A DNA stretch of 64,000 nt from Grimontia indica (GCF_000333895.2 NZ_ANFM02000036.1:1-64000), one strand, 5' to 3'. Counted from the first letter of the stretch, positions 54,797 through 63,539 are shown. The notes: generated by a model not told the origin, from the sequence alone. Translations and numbers: made by a program.

Positions 54797-56354
54797 CGCT
54801 AATCCCCTTAAACTGGTGGAATGAAGTTTGGTGTCCTAGCATAGAGTTTCTTATAGTGTAGCAAAAATGGTGCAAAATTGTATCTATGTCGCCAGCTATA
54901 TCATAAGCTCGTTCATCAGCAACCACATAGTTACGCCTTTCCAACCACGGACAATCCGTGTAATGCACGTCCATTGATATGCACAACAACGCCAATAGTT
55001 CACTACCGACAATGCTTTCTAAATCGTCATCAATAGAAAGTAAATCTATTGTAGTTATCGGGAAACATATGCGAGTTTTACCATTGTTAAAATCGTAGCT
55101 CCAGACAACACTACCTTGTACCCATGAGGCAACGCAATCTTTATCAACTTCCGAAAACTCAAATTCGTGGTCATTTGGAGCAATGTTCGAGTTTGACTCT
55201 TTAGCGAAGGAAATCAACCTATTCTCTGATGCACTTGGGCATGTATAAAGCCAAGCCTTCACATCCTTTCCAAGACTTGGCAAAGAGTCAATTAGCAAAT
55301 TTAAGATAAAGTTAAAGTTATTACCATATAACAACGTAGCTACATCGCTAGCAGACGAAACTTTGTTTCCGAGTCGAGTCAAACGATGATTCTGGAAAAA
55401 TGCTTTCGCGCTTGCATAACCAGAGTAGTACATTCGATCTATATCACTCTTTGAAAGGTCAAAGTCAAGGGTTCCGATATCTGAAGGGACAATAACAGGT
55501 ACAGCAATACCGCCGACAATTTGGGAAAGTATATTAGTCGTAGCATCCAAAGCAGAGTTTAGTAAACCCTTTAAGTGAGAACCGAAACTTCGATCGCATT
55601 CACTTCGAACATTTTCAGAAATTAAGTCAAATGCATAAATTGGTATTTTCTTATGAATTTCTCTGTGAAATAAATAGGTAGGCAAATTACATGAGAGCCC
55701 ACCATCCACAAGGCATGTATTTTTGTTATTTGTCGGTTCAAAAACTATCGGATAAGCAGCAGAGGCTGCAATAGCTTCAAAAACACAATCCCCTGCGGTT
55801 TCTGTACTAGAAAATTCTTTCGCCTCTCCAGATATCACATCGGTTGCAACAACGCGAAAATCCACCCCTGTTAATTCATGGAATTTTTCAAAGGATATAG
55901 TAAGCTCATCCTCAGCCTCGTTAACAGACAACTCTTTTGGGTATTTTTCATAAGCATACACAGCGAGAAGAGAAATAATATTTCTCTTTCTAAAAGCACC
56001 ATTATTCTTAATTATTCTAGAGATGAAACTCCTATTGCGTCGCAGTGCATTAATAACCTTTAATATAAGAATTAGTTTTGATTCTGATTTTAATGAAGCT
56101 ATAGTTTCTTTGATTCTATTGGCTTCTCCATCAATAGGACTATCAAGCAGCTTAATAAAGTCCAGATTTGACATTCGCTCTTTGATTTCGTCACTGTTAA
56201 ACCCCAACGCTGCCAAAAAAGCGACAATTGCCCCGGCTGAAGCTCCGCCATAACCCACAAACTTAATTCTACTTTCTTCAGCTGCTTTCAATGCTCCTGC
56301 AAATGCAGCACCTTTAACCCCTCCACCTTCAAAAACTGCATAAGACTCAATCAA
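54789..56354 (-). CDS. Patatin-like phospholipase
   Basis: A 521-residue lipid acyl hydrolase. It has the oxyanion loop FEGGGVKGAAFAGAL (residues 8-22), nucleophile elbow GGASAGAI (Ser about 40), and the catalytic Asp in LVDGGLSCNLP near residue 210. No membrane segment is obvious. The C-terminal 200 residues match no domain I know. CBASS patatin effectors have similar catalytic cores, but no nucleotidyltransferase is adjacent to this gene; the transposon's CD-NTase is 8 kb away with its own partner. It is AT-richer than its neighbours, which suggests separate acquisition. Confidence 0.8.
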   Translation of the reverse strand: MIESYAVFEGGGVKGAAFAGALKAAEESRIKFVGYGGASAGAIVAFLAALGFNSDEIKERMSNLDFIKLLDSPIDGEANRIKETIASLKSESKLILILKVINALRRNRSFISRIIKNNGAFRKRNIISLLAVYAYEKYPKELSVNEAEDELTISFEKFHELTGVDFRVVATDVISGEAKEFSSTETAGDCVFEAIAASAAYPIVFEPTNNKNTCLVDGGLSCNLPTYLFHREIHKKIPIYAFDLISENVRSECDRSFGSHLKGLLNSALDATTNILSQIVGGIAVPVIVPSDIGTLDFDLSKSDIDRMYYSGYASAKAFFQNHRLTRLGNKVSSASDVATLLYGNNFNFILNLLIDSLPSLGKDVKAWLYTCPSASENRLISFAKESNSNIAPNDHEFEFSEVDKDCVASWVQGSVVWSYDFNNGKTRICFPITTIDLLSIDDDLESIVGSELLALLCISMDVHYTDCPWLERRNYVVADERAYDIAGDIDTILHHFCYTIRNSMLGHQTSFHQFKGISDA

Positions 56355-56470
56355 AACTAAAACTCCAATAGAACGTTGTGTATATAAAAAATAGGAATAT
56401 TGTAAATAACTTTTAAGCTTCGCCGCTGCTCAATAAGCTCTCACATTAAAAGTTTTCGATCCAAATCGTA

Positions 56471-56773
56471 TTAAATTAAGTTCTTAATTTCAGAGAGAAA
56501 ACATTCCTTTTTATTTAAACTTAACTTAGAAAACTCCAGAATTACTGAAGCCAACAACTCGTCATCACAGTAAAAATATGCCACTGGCACACCAAGCTCA
56601 TCAGCAAGTCTCTTGGCTGTTTGGTAATCTGGTGCGTGCTTACCTTTTTCATACTGATTGAGGCGCGCACTGGCTGTGTTTGAGTCCATACCGAGATTTA
56701 TGCCTAACTGTTGTTGAGTCATACCTGCGGCCTTACGCGCAGCACGCAGTCTAGTTGGGAAAGGTGATTCCAT
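56471..56773 (-). CDS. xre: Xre-family regulator of the CAST
   Basis: A 100-residue protein with an N-terminal Cro/C1-type helix-turn-helix (RLRAARKAAGMTQQQLGINL, then ASARLNQYEKG) and a short C-terminal part. Xre regulators between tnsC and tniQ are known in I-F3 transposons, where they control transposition and private-guide functions. Two CTAAG-N5-CTTAG palindromes precede it and a third precedes tniQ, so autoregulation and control of the cas operon are likely. Confidence 0.85.
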   Translation of the reverse strand: MESPFPTRLRAARKAAGMTQQQLGINLGMDSNTASARLNQYEKGKHAPDYQTAKRLADELGVPVAYFYCDDELLASVILEFSKLSLNKKECFLSEIKNLI

Positions 56774-56800
56774 AAATCTTCAGCTACTTAGGATAAGTAA

Positions 56801-56815
56801 CTAAGATTTTCTTAG
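56801..56815. promoter_or_regulatory. Putative Xre operator 1 at xre
   Basis: The palindrome ctaagattttcttag lies 28 bp upstream of the xre start codon, with the same half-sites as the tniQ site. Confidence 0.7.
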
Positions 56816-56834
56816 TATCACGCACACAAATGTA

Positions 56835-56849
56835 CTAAGGAATACTTAG
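56835..56849. promoter_or_regulatory. Putative Xre operator 2 at xre
   Basis: The palindrome ctaaggaatacttag is identical to the tniQ-proximal site. Its centre is 34 bp from that of operator 1, about three helical turns. Confidence 0.75.
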
Positions 56850-56865
56850 CTTTTAAAGTCTTCCG

Positions 56866-57885
56866 CTAACCCTTTTTCTTCAAAAGCTCTTTTAGTGGGA
56901 TGTTTTCGCTGAACACGCGATTGGTTAGTGCTTCATCATTACTCATGGCTCTGGGGTTGTAGCCTGAGTAGTGTTCTATTTCAGACAGCTTCATCTCATT
57001 GAGTGGGAGTTCAAAAGGGTTCCGCACTTGAGGATTCAACTTGGTGAACGAATGGTGGAGCCTTTGCACATCAAACTCTCGCTCGTCTTCCAGCACGGCA
57101 TCTTTCACAGCATCATTAATCAAATGCCTCAGAGCTCTCAGCTCGCCTCTGCTTGCTGCAAAGAGGCTAATTGATGTTTTCTTAGCTTCAAGTTTTGGCG
57201 GCCTATCAAAAGGCATTTTTTTAGCCAAGCCTTTTAAGAATTGAACAAAGTGGACGGGGTCTTTCGAGAGTTTGAAGTATGGGATAGAGCGGCGGGTGAC
57301 CAATCTTGAGGACCATTGGGGTTCTTCTGCAATCATCTCAGCCCAGGGCATACCGACAAGAACAATAGGAACGCCAGCTTCTTCCGATATGTACTTCAAA
57401 CGATTTGCAATAGCCTGTCTTTTCTCCGCAGATTTGAACTCAATAAGCTCCTGAAACTCATTGATGATAATGAGCTCAACCTGCTTTTTTCGAAGTAGGT
57501 CAACGAGCGAATGTGTGAGACTAGAGTCTGTCGTAATTCTCGACCTACCTCGGGTCGTTGTACCGAATTGGCCGAGGTCTTTTAAGAGCTGTAGAACCGT
57601 TTCTTCAAGGGTTAGCTTACTTGGAATCCGGCTGACAAGAATAGGCGAGAAATCAAACCTGTCTTTTGGTTCTGACTGCTCTCGACTTTGATAGTACCGA
57701 ATAAGGTGCGACTTCCCGCAACCTGTGTCCCCCGTCAGTAACATGCATTGTTGGTCACCGCCGAGCAATCGGTTCTGCCTAAGTCTGTCAAAATCACCCA
57801 TAATTTCAGTCAATAGCGGGTATTCGACAAAGCAGTTCAAAAACGCTTTGAGCTTGACACTTTGCTCTTCCGTCATTGCTTTCAC
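56866..57885 (-). CDS. tnsC: TnsC, AAA+ transposition regulator
   Basis: A 339-residue ATPase that bridges TniQ-Cascade to TnsAB. It has Walker A TGDTGCGKSHLIRYY, a Walker B-like IIINEFQELI, sensor residues around VLVGMPWAE, and Arg-rich RLVTRRSIPYF. The start is GTG sharing a base with the tnsB stop; an ATG three codons in is the alternative. Confidence 0.94.
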   Translation of the reverse strand: MKAMTEEQSVKLKAFLNCFVEYPLLTEIMGDFDRLRQNRLLGGDQQCMLLTGDTGCGKSHLIRYYQSREQSEPKDRFDFSPILVSRIPSKLTLEETVLQLLKDLGQFGTTTRGRSRITTDSSLTHSLVDLLRKKQVELIIINEFQELIEFKSAEKRQAIANRLKYISEEAGVPIVLVGMPWAEMIAEEPQWSSRLVTRRSIPYFKLSKDPVHFVQFLKGLAKKMPFDRPPKLEAKKTSISLFAASRGELRALRHLINDAVKDAVLEDEREFDVQRLHHSFTKLNPQVRNPFELPLNEMKLSEIEHYSGYNPRAMSNDEALTNRVFSENIPLKELLKKKG

Positions 57886-59765
57886 TAGTAGCCATCCAAG
57901 TTACTGATCATATCGTCCCAATCATCGAGTAGGTCTTTATCTCCTTCATCCCTAGCACCTTTCTCTGCGGCCTGTGAAGGTAAAGCAACGGTTGAATTTC
58001 CCCCCTGCTCTACACCAGAAAATTCTGCCAACTTCCTCTGCCCGCTTTTCCGTTTCTTCTTACTCGCTAATAATCCAAACTCTTCCTGATCTTGCAGCAC
58101 ACGTTGGTGGATGGCCTGCCGAGCCTTCGCCAAGCTCAACACGTCAATGTTCCCTTCAATAAACTTATGATGTGCATTTGAAAGCACCTGGTGATGATGC
58201 CATGACAGGTTCTTTGTATATCCAATAGGGTCTTCGCAAGGGACTTCTAAGTAGCCTTCTAATTCTTCTAGATAAACGAATATTCTGGAGATGTCATCGG
58301 GGTCAATTTTTACCAACTTCTTACGGCTACTTTCAGTTTGGGGATAGCGTTTTCGATACTCAGAAAGCTCAGGGCAGTCATACCTCAAATGCTTAATTTT
58401 AAAACCAAGCCTGGTCAATGTCGGTTGCCACTTCACCCCCATTACCACGGTGAGTTTGTCGATATCTTCCTGTGACATGACCAACGGCGGATAATCTTCA
58501 TATCCTTGCTGCCAAAGCTTTGCAGGTATGCGAGTTTTTCTGGAATCAGCGTCTTGATGGTACACATCCACTATCCAGCGATGAAATAGCTCGATGAAAG
58601 TAGAGAATCGAATAACAGCATCTTTTTCAGGGCTGTACTCCTCTTTTTCCAACACGTTCGAGAAGGTTTTACCTGGGAATGGATCCAGAAACTTCTTATT
58701 AATGGTGCCGAACAGTCGCTCAATGAATGGTTTGAGCCATGGCTTTCTAACAGGATTAAACTGAATGTTAATCCCTGACTCCAAGCATGCTTGTTCTAAG
58801 CTCTCGCTCCAAAACTCTGCCCCATTATCCACGACTAACGTCTCGATTTTTCCGCTGCACGGCCAGTCATTTTGGAAATCACTTGCAATGGTATCAAGGT
58901 AGTCCTTTGGCTTTGTGGCGTGAATAATAGCTTTACTCACTGAGTCATAACTTGGTGCCCTATAGCCAAGATGAAAGCCAACAATGCAAGAGCTGAACAC
59001 GTCAACGAGCAAGGTTAAATAAGGGCGACCGAGAGGAACAAGAAGTTCATCATCAATCAAAATGAGATCGAGTGGCGTGTGGTCGATTTCGACCTTCTCT
59101 AAAATACGTGTTGGCGGCTTGTGCGCACTGAAATGCCCATACCACTGATCTGCCATGAATTTGCCATGCCGAGCAACAGCGACTTGATAGGGAGGAAGCT
59201 GCTTAATGCGTTTTTTGAACCCCGAATAAGAAAGTGGCTCTATTTGACCTTCAACAACCCTTTCATTGCTTAGTAAAACCTGATCTTTGTAGTACTCATA
59301 AGCTGTTGTCATCGAGGGTCTTCGGGCATTTAAGAATCGCTCCAGCGCGTCATGAAAAATTGCACCATCACCGGTATTTTTTAATTCGTAATTACCTTTG
59401 CGATGATGCTTTGGAACCAACGCTGTGATCTTTCCGCCCGACAATTCATAGCTTTTTCGCCAATTGCACACCACTCGGCTTTTTGGTGGGTCTGATTGCC
59501 CTGTTTCTTCAAAATGCTGCTGGATGAGCGGGTTAAGGTTTTTAGGTGTCCAGCCACCATTGAGGTTTTTGTCGATAAAGGCGAGTAGTCGAAAGCGTTT
59601 GATCGCTTCTTCTTTCAGGTGTGCAGGATAGCTATCAAGATCTCTTTCTATCAGCTTTTGTGGTTCTTTAGGTGGGGAACTATTTGGTTTACTTTCCGAA
59701 CTCGATGACGGGGAAAATTCATTGTTGAACAGTGGGAAGCTATTGTCGCCATCGCCAGAGTTCAT
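57885..59765 (-). CDS. tnsB: TnsB, DDE transposase
   Basis: A 626-residue integrase-fold transposase. The N-terminal helical DNA-binding domains recognise the end repeats. The DDE triad is in IDHTPLDLILID, VDNGAEFW, and KPFIERLFGTIN. The C-terminal tail with DLLDDWDDM probably contacts TnsC. The ATG chosen overlaps the tnsA stop as ATGA, behind GGAG. Confidence 0.95.
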   Translation of the reverse strand: MNSGDGDNSFPLFNNEFSPSSSSESKPNSSPPKEPQKLIERDLDSYPAHLKEEAIKRFRLLAFIDKNLNGGWTPKNLNPLIQQHFEETGQSDPPKSRVVCNWRKSYELSGGKITALVPKHHRKGNYELKNTGDGAIFHDALERFLNARRPSMTTAYEYYKDQVLLSNERVVEGQIEPLSYSGFKKRIKQLPPYQVAVARHGKFMADQWYGHFSAHKPPTRILEKVEIDHTPLDLILIDDELLVPLGRPYLTLLVDVFSSCIVGFHLGYRAPSYDSVSKAIIHATKPKDYLDTIASDFQNDWPCSGKIETLVVDNGAEFWSESLEQACLESGINIQFNPVRKPWLKPFIERLFGTINKKFLDPFPGKTFSNVLEKEEYSPEKDAVIRFSTFIELFHRWIVDVYHQDADSRKTRIPAKLWQQGYEDYPPLVMSQEDIDKLTVVMGVKWQPTLTRLGFKIKHLRYDCPELSEYRKRYPQTESSRKKLVKIDPDDISRIFVYLEELEGYLEVPCEDPIGYTKNLSWHHHQVLSNAHHKFIEGNIDVLSLAKARQAIHQRVLQDQEEFGLLASKKKRKSGQRKLAEFSGVEQGGNSTVALPSQAAEKGARDEGDKDLLDDWDDMISNLDGY

Positions 59766-60388
59766 GCTCCAACCCACACCACACTGTGCATGCCAAATTT
59801 CTCTTTATTCAATTCTGCCTGTAATTGCCCACGTGAAATTAACGCTAGGGCGTTAGCTTTTAACTCTCCGCTAGAGACATGAATCCGTTGTGATAAGTCA
59901 TTGATGGAAACTAACCCACTTGCTCTCACCACTTTGAGCAACTGCATCTGGATAGCATTTACCCCAACGATACCTGTATAGCGGTGCAATAGCTTCAGAT
60001 TGTATAGGACGGGATTAACTCTGATTTGGTTATCGGTTACCAATGTAAGAGGACACCCCAAAGATTTTGCCACTTCCATTTTGCCGACAAACTTCCGACG
60101 AAACTCATCCCCGTCAATTTTGCTGGCAGGCTTTATCTCCAGAAATGCCTCACGTCCGTCTTCATAGCTAACCCGAAAATCTGGCGTATAAGGCAGCTTT
60201 TTACCTTCAAATTGATAGTAAAAGCCTTCTGGCTGAGCCTCGAAATACACAATTTCTTTGCAATATTCGAGGTGAAAGCAAGTATCGAACTCTAATGAGG
60301 ATTCAACGGTAAGAACAGTATTGTTCTTTAAGCTGGAGAATTTAAAGAGGTTTTTTACGCGAGAGTGCTTTAGATTGCGACGATACAT
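59762..60388 (-). CDS. tnsA: TnsA endonuclease
   Basis: A 208-residue restriction-like nuclease that cuts the 5' ends of the element so that it moves by cut-and-paste. The catalytic residues fit ESSLEFDTCF (Glu), TPDFRVSY (Asp), and AFLEIKPASK (Glu-x-Lys). A winged-helix C-terminal half follows. Its start is 109 bp from the right end and 122 bp from the ffs 3' end, in the same direction as ffs. Confidence 0.94.
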   Translation of the reverse strand: MYRRNLKHSRVKNLFKFSSLKNNTVLTVESSLEFDTCFHLEYCKEIVYFEAQPEGFYYQFEGKKLPYTPDFRVSYEDGREAFLEIKPASKIDGDEFRRKFVGKMEVAKSLGCPLTLVTDNQIRVNPVLYNLKLLHRYTGIVGVNAIQMQLLKVVRASGLVSINDLSQRIHVSSGELKANALALISRGQLQAELNKEKFGMHSVVWVGA

Positions 60389-60431
60389 GGGCGTTTACCG
60401 CATGTTGTTTTGTTACAAATAAATGTAGTTG

Positions 60432-60497
60432 TGCAATCTTATGGTGTCAATTTGCAAGCTTGTGGTGCTAATTTGCAGACTTATGGTGTCAGAAACA
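60432..60497. repeat. Transposon right end with three packed TnsB-type sites
   Basis: Read inwards, TGTTTCTGACACCATAAG is followed by three adjacent 20-bp sites (60471-60491, 60451-60470, 60432-60450). Tight packing is typical of Tn7 right ends. Confidence 0.9.
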
Positions 60498-60502
60498 AGA
60501 AC
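60498..60502. repeat. Target site duplication, right copy (agaac)
   Basis: Matches 44605-44609 exactly. It lies 48 bp from the PAM-distal edge of the ffs protospacer. Confidence 0.92.
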
Positions 60503-60509
60503 GCTAGAT

Positions 60510-60623
60510 GGGTGGAAGCCCCCTCAGCCACATCCCGGCACACACGTCCCAAGCGCGGGCTGCTTCCTTCCGGACCTGACCCAGTACACAAGTTAGTGTT
60601 GCGGGAGGACCAAGGGGGCCTCC
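60510..60623 (-). ncRNA. ffs: 4.5S RNA of the signal recognition particle
   Basis: A 114-nt RNA with the universal domain IV sequence GGTCAGGTCCGGAAGGAAGC and a long terminal helix (GGAGGCCCCC with GGGGGCTTCC), ending CCACCC. It binds Ffh and targets proteins to the membrane. It is intact, with its 3' end 12 bp from the transposon. Its native terminator is probably the T-rich sequence now on the other side of the element, near 44590-44604. Confidence 0.95.
60546..60577 (-). other. CAST attachment protospacer within ffs
   Basis: The target of spacer 2. It covers the conserved apical loop of 4.5S RNA, which changes little between species and so offers a stable landing site. Confidence 0.92.
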
Positions 60624-60676
60624 ATAGATTTGATACACCAAAAATCTCTTGAGAAAGAAACCGTTGGTTCGAGCGC

Positions 60677-60705
60677 ATTATGTGGGATGGCTACGCCCAA
60701 TGCAA
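60677..60705 (-). promoter_or_regulatory. Probable ffs promoter
   Basis: On the minus strand, TTGCAT and CATAAT are separated by 17 bp. This leaves a leader of about 45 nt before the mature 5' end, as expected for a precursor trimmed by RNase P. Confidence 0.5.
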
Positions 60706-60751
60706 GGGGTTATCTGGCTTTCAGCAACCAAGTGGTGAGAATTTACCCGCC

Positions 60752-61486
60752 CTACTCTTCTTCGTTTTCTGTGTGGAGAAGGTAATCGCCGAGCCAAGCA
60801 ATGGTCAGAGACAACAACCAGGCGACAAACACCGGGTTTGGCACTGAGAATTGCGGGAAGACGACAATGGTGGCAAAGGCTATGGCTGGCAGAATCACGC
60901 AGAGTTTATCGCCGCGCTGTTCACCACCGATGCGTTGGAGTTCCTGAAGTGCCAGCACCAGCATACTGCCGCAGAAGGCGAACATGGCACCTTGGGTTTG
61001 TCCGCCTGCCAATAGCGCGACAATCAGCGCCACAGGCCACCAGCTGATTTTCTTCACTGGCTTCCAGAAGTAAGTCGCGACCCAAACCATGATGACGCAG
61101 AATATCTGCATTAAGGTGTAGCTGATGGCACCACCGAGCTTCTCGTCCCCTTGCAGCGCGAGCACTCCGCATTCCATAGCGATAACAACTGAGATAACCA
61201 GCAAGGAGACCTGCCAGTTACGACGCTCCCCGGTGATGAGCACCAGTGCGGGAAGTATCATCCAAAGGCTGAGTGAAATCGCAACAGGTTGGTAAGGCAT
61301 CATGGCGCCGAAGCCAATCAAGCCAAGTGCAAGAATCCATACAGCGATACCGCCGGAACCAGCAAAAAAGAGAGCGGGAATCGCGAAAGCAAGCAGAGGG
61401 ATATCGCCTTCAGCAAAGGCAGAAGAAAGTGCAGCACCCATGACCATGACTGCTGCTGTCACCATTAGTGTCGTCGCATACCACAT
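60752..61486 (-). CDS. Uncharacterised multispanning membrane protein
   Basis: A 244-residue inner-membrane protein with about eight hydrophobic segments and an acidic tail (HTENEEE). No family motif is known to me. Its stop is 47 bp upstream of the putative ffs promoter, in the same direction. Confidence 0.75.
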   Translation of the reverse strand: MWYATTLMVTAAVMVMGAALSSAFAEGDIPLLAFAIPALFFAGSGGIAVWILALGLIGFGAMMPYQPVAISLSLWMILPALVLITGERRNWQVSLLVISVVIAMECGVLALQGDEKLGGAISYTLMQIFCVIMVWVATYFWKPVKKISWWPVALIVALLAGGQTQGAMFAFCGSMLVLALQELQRIGGEQRGDKLCVILPAIAFATIVVFPQFSVPNPVFVAWLLSLTIAWLGDYLLHTENEEE

Positions 61487-61597
61487 TTAGCACCTCCTGC
61501 GCTTCATGCCGACAGTGATACCTCATTCCTGCGATAATCTTTTTGTTGTCAGGTGAGGTATGATGTTTCTAATTATAATTTCTCCGTCAGTTTCAAT

Positions 61598-61909
61598 ATG
61601 CCCAATTTTGATGACCAAATCTATGCAGTACTTATCCAAATACCCCCAGGAAAAGTAACAACTTACGGTGATGTCGCAAAATTAGCAGGGTTTCCCCGTC
61701 ACGCACGCCATGTCGGCAAGCTTCTTGGCTCACTGCCGAAGGATTCCAAGCTGCCTTGGTTTCGTGTGATCAATTCCAGTGGGATGATTTCGCTCAAGGG
61801 AGAAAGCTTTGTCAGACAGCGTGAGAAGCTGTTGGATGACGGGGTCGAAGTTAAAGAAAACGGCGCAGTGTCATTGCGCCGTTTTAGATGGGATGGAGAG
61901 CCTGCCTAG
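61598..61909 (+). CDS. atl: Alkyltransferase-like protein (Atl/YbaZ)
   Basis: A 103-residue DNA-damage recognition protein related to O6-alkylguanine transferases. The usual active-site PCHRV is replaced by PWFRV (residues about 53-57), so it cannot transfer alkyl groups but can flag lesions for nucleotide excision repair. The ATG used gives the family length. It is convergent with ybaY at a distance of 2 bp. Confidence 0.9.
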   Translation: MPNFDDQIYAVLIQIPPGKVTTYGDVAKLAGFPRHARHVGKLLGSLPKDSKLPWFRVINSSGMISLKGESFVRQREKLLDDGVEVKENGAVSLRRFRWDGEPA

Positions 61910-61911
61910 CG

Positions 61912-62331
61912 TTATCGAATGGCGCTGACCACCTGAATTTCCACGTTCTGTGTCTTGGCAGGGTCATTAATCACATGGGTAGCCGTGTCGCTGATAAACA
62001 TTAACTGGCCATCGACTTCAATGCGTGCACTCACGTTGTAGGTGTGACCCGGTTTAATCTCTGAAGGCGAGTAAGTCAGCGAAAATGGCAGTGGAACCTG
62101 ACGCCCTTCTGTCATGTAGGACTGGCTGCTGATCACGTCCATTGGCGCATCAGCTAATGACACATCCGCCAGAGTGACCGTCAGTTTTGCGTTATCCGGC
62201 AGGGCAATACGCTGCAAGTAGTAAACTTCACCTGTCACTGTTGCCATGTCTTGGTCCTTAATAATGTCAGTACATGCGGTGAATGCGAGTGCCATCAACG
62301 CAGCAAAAAATCCAAAAAAGGCCTTCTTCAT
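61912..62331 (-). CDS. ybaY: YbaY-family lipoprotein
   Basis: A 139-residue lipoprotein with lipobox FTAC (Cys20) and a beta-rich YbaY domain (VTGEVYYLQRIALPDNAKLT). Location between atl and tesB matches the E. coli order. Function poorly known. Confidence 0.85.
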   Translation of the reverse strand: MKKAFFGFFAALMALAFTACTDIIKDQDMATVTGEVYYLQRIALPDNAKLTVTLADVSLADAPMDVISSQSYMTEGRQVPLPFSLTYSPSEIKPGHTYNVSARIEVDGQLMFISDTATHVINDPAKTQNVEIQVVSAIR

Positions 62332-62609
62332 GGTAAAACTCCAAGTGACGCAAGCGTCTAAAATACTGATAAAACCAACAACAAGTTTATCACCGTTGCA
62401 TATTCAACCATTGAGAAAATGTGGATTTGAGATCACACCTTTCAACATCCACTGGTTGTCGCGTAAGGCAGAGTAATGTATGCCACCTCGCAAGGTTAGA
62501 GAGCATACATGCTGATTAAGTTCGAAATAAACGACATGATGAGAGCGATCTGTCATTTTTCTGTCAAAACAAACAACAATATGATGTCAGACTGGCTTAA
62601 AGAGGAATT

Positions 62610-63476
62610 ATGAGTACGAAATTGGAAGAACTGCTGGCTTTGCTTAAGCTCGAGCAGATAGAAGAAGGGCTTTATCGTGGACAGAGCGAGAACCTTGGCC
62701 TGCCTCAGGTTTATGGTGGTCAGGTGATTGGTCAGGCACTTTCTGCCGCCAAAGGCACTGTCGAGAGCGACCGTTTTGTGCATTCATTCCACAGCTATTT
62801 CCTACGCCCCGGCGACCCAGAAAAACCTATCGTTTATGACGTAGAAAATTTACGCGATGGTCAAAGCTTCAGTACCCGCCGCGTGAAAGCCGTGCAGTAC
62901 GGAAAACCGATTTTCTACCTGACCGCTTCTTATCATAAGAATGAACCAGGGCTTGAGCACCAGTTCACCATGCCGCAAGTACCGGGACCGGAAGGCTTGA
63001 TGTCAGAAAAACAACTGGTCGACTCTATCGCTCAGCACTTACCGAAAAAGGTGATTGAAACCTTTGGTGGCGACCGCCCGATTGAAGTTCGCCCCGCTGT
63101 GGTGGTGAACCCACTAGCCCCTGAAAAACTCGAAGCCAAGCAATACCTGTGGATCCGCACCAATGGCAAGATGGTCGACGACCCGCGCGTTCATCAATAT
63201 CTGCTGGCCTACGCGTCGGACTGGGGTTTCTTGGTGACCGCACTGCAACCTCATGGCGTGACCCTGATGACACCGGGGCTGAAAGTCGCCACCATCGACC
63301 ATGCGATGTGGTTCCACCGTGAATTCCGTATGGATGAATGGCTGCTGTTTGCGATTGATAGCCCATCAGCCAGCGGTTCACGCGGTTTGGTGCGTGGCGA
63401 GATTTACAACCAGAAAGGCGAACTGGTTGCTTCTGCAATTCAGGAAGGTTTGATGCGGAAGAATCCCAGAGCTTAA
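62610..63476 (+). CDS. tesB: Acyl-CoA thioesterase II
   Basis: A 288-residue double-hotdog thioesterase that hydrolyses medium and long acyl-CoA. It has [31 protein letters not shown], and [20 protein letters not shown], where the catalytic Asp, Thr/Ser and Gln are expected. The start follows GAGGAATT. A clear terminator follows. Confidence 0.93.
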   Translation: MSTKLEELLALLKLEQIEEGLYRGQSENLGLPQVYGGQVIGQALSAAKGTVESDRFVHSFHSYFLRPGDPEKPIVYDVENLRDGQSFSTRRVKAVQYGKPIFYLTASYHKNEPGLEHQFTMPQVPGPEGLMSEKQLVDSIAQHLPKKVIETFGGDRPIEVRPAVVVNPLAPEKLEAKQYLWIRTNGKMVDDPRVHQYLLAYASDWGFLVTALQPHGVTLMTPGLKVATIDHAMWFHREFRMDEWLLFAIDSPSASGSRGLVRGEIYNQKGELVASAIQEGLMRKNPRA

Positions 63477-63494
63477 TCGGGGCTTAAAACGAAC

Positions 63495-63522
63495 AAAGGC
63501 CAGCGCGAAGCTGGCCTTTTCT
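63495..63522. terminator. Bidirectional terminator of tesB and porin
   Basis: The stem AAAGGCCAGC/GCTGGCCTTT has loop GCGAA and a T-run. Confidence 0.85.
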
Positions 63523-63539
63523 GTTTTCACGCGATTAAC

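Larger units (their letters stand above)
44610..60497. mobile_element. Complete type I-F3 CRISPR-associated Tn7-like transposon (CAST)
   Basis: A 15,888-bp element with TGT/ACA termini, TnsB-type sites at both ends and a perfect 5-bp duplication. It carries tnsA, tnsB, tnsC, xre, tniQ, cas8/5, cas7, cas6 and a two-spacer CRISPR array with an ffs-directed guide. Cargo is a CBASS-like pair, a zinc phospholipase C-like gene with a lipoprotein, a 42-residue basic protein, a 4.5S-like RNA and a patatin operon. There is no Cas1, Cas2 or Cas3, as is usual for nuclease-free CASTs that use RNA to direct insertion. The right end, next to tnsA, faces ffs. Everything essential appears intact, so the element may be active. 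Confidence 0.96.

Noticed and set aside
54789-56354. Patatin as the direct CBASS effector CapV
   Set aside because: No nucleotidyltransferase is adjacent, and the CD-NTase in the element already has a SLATT partner. Only the catalytic core resembles CapV.
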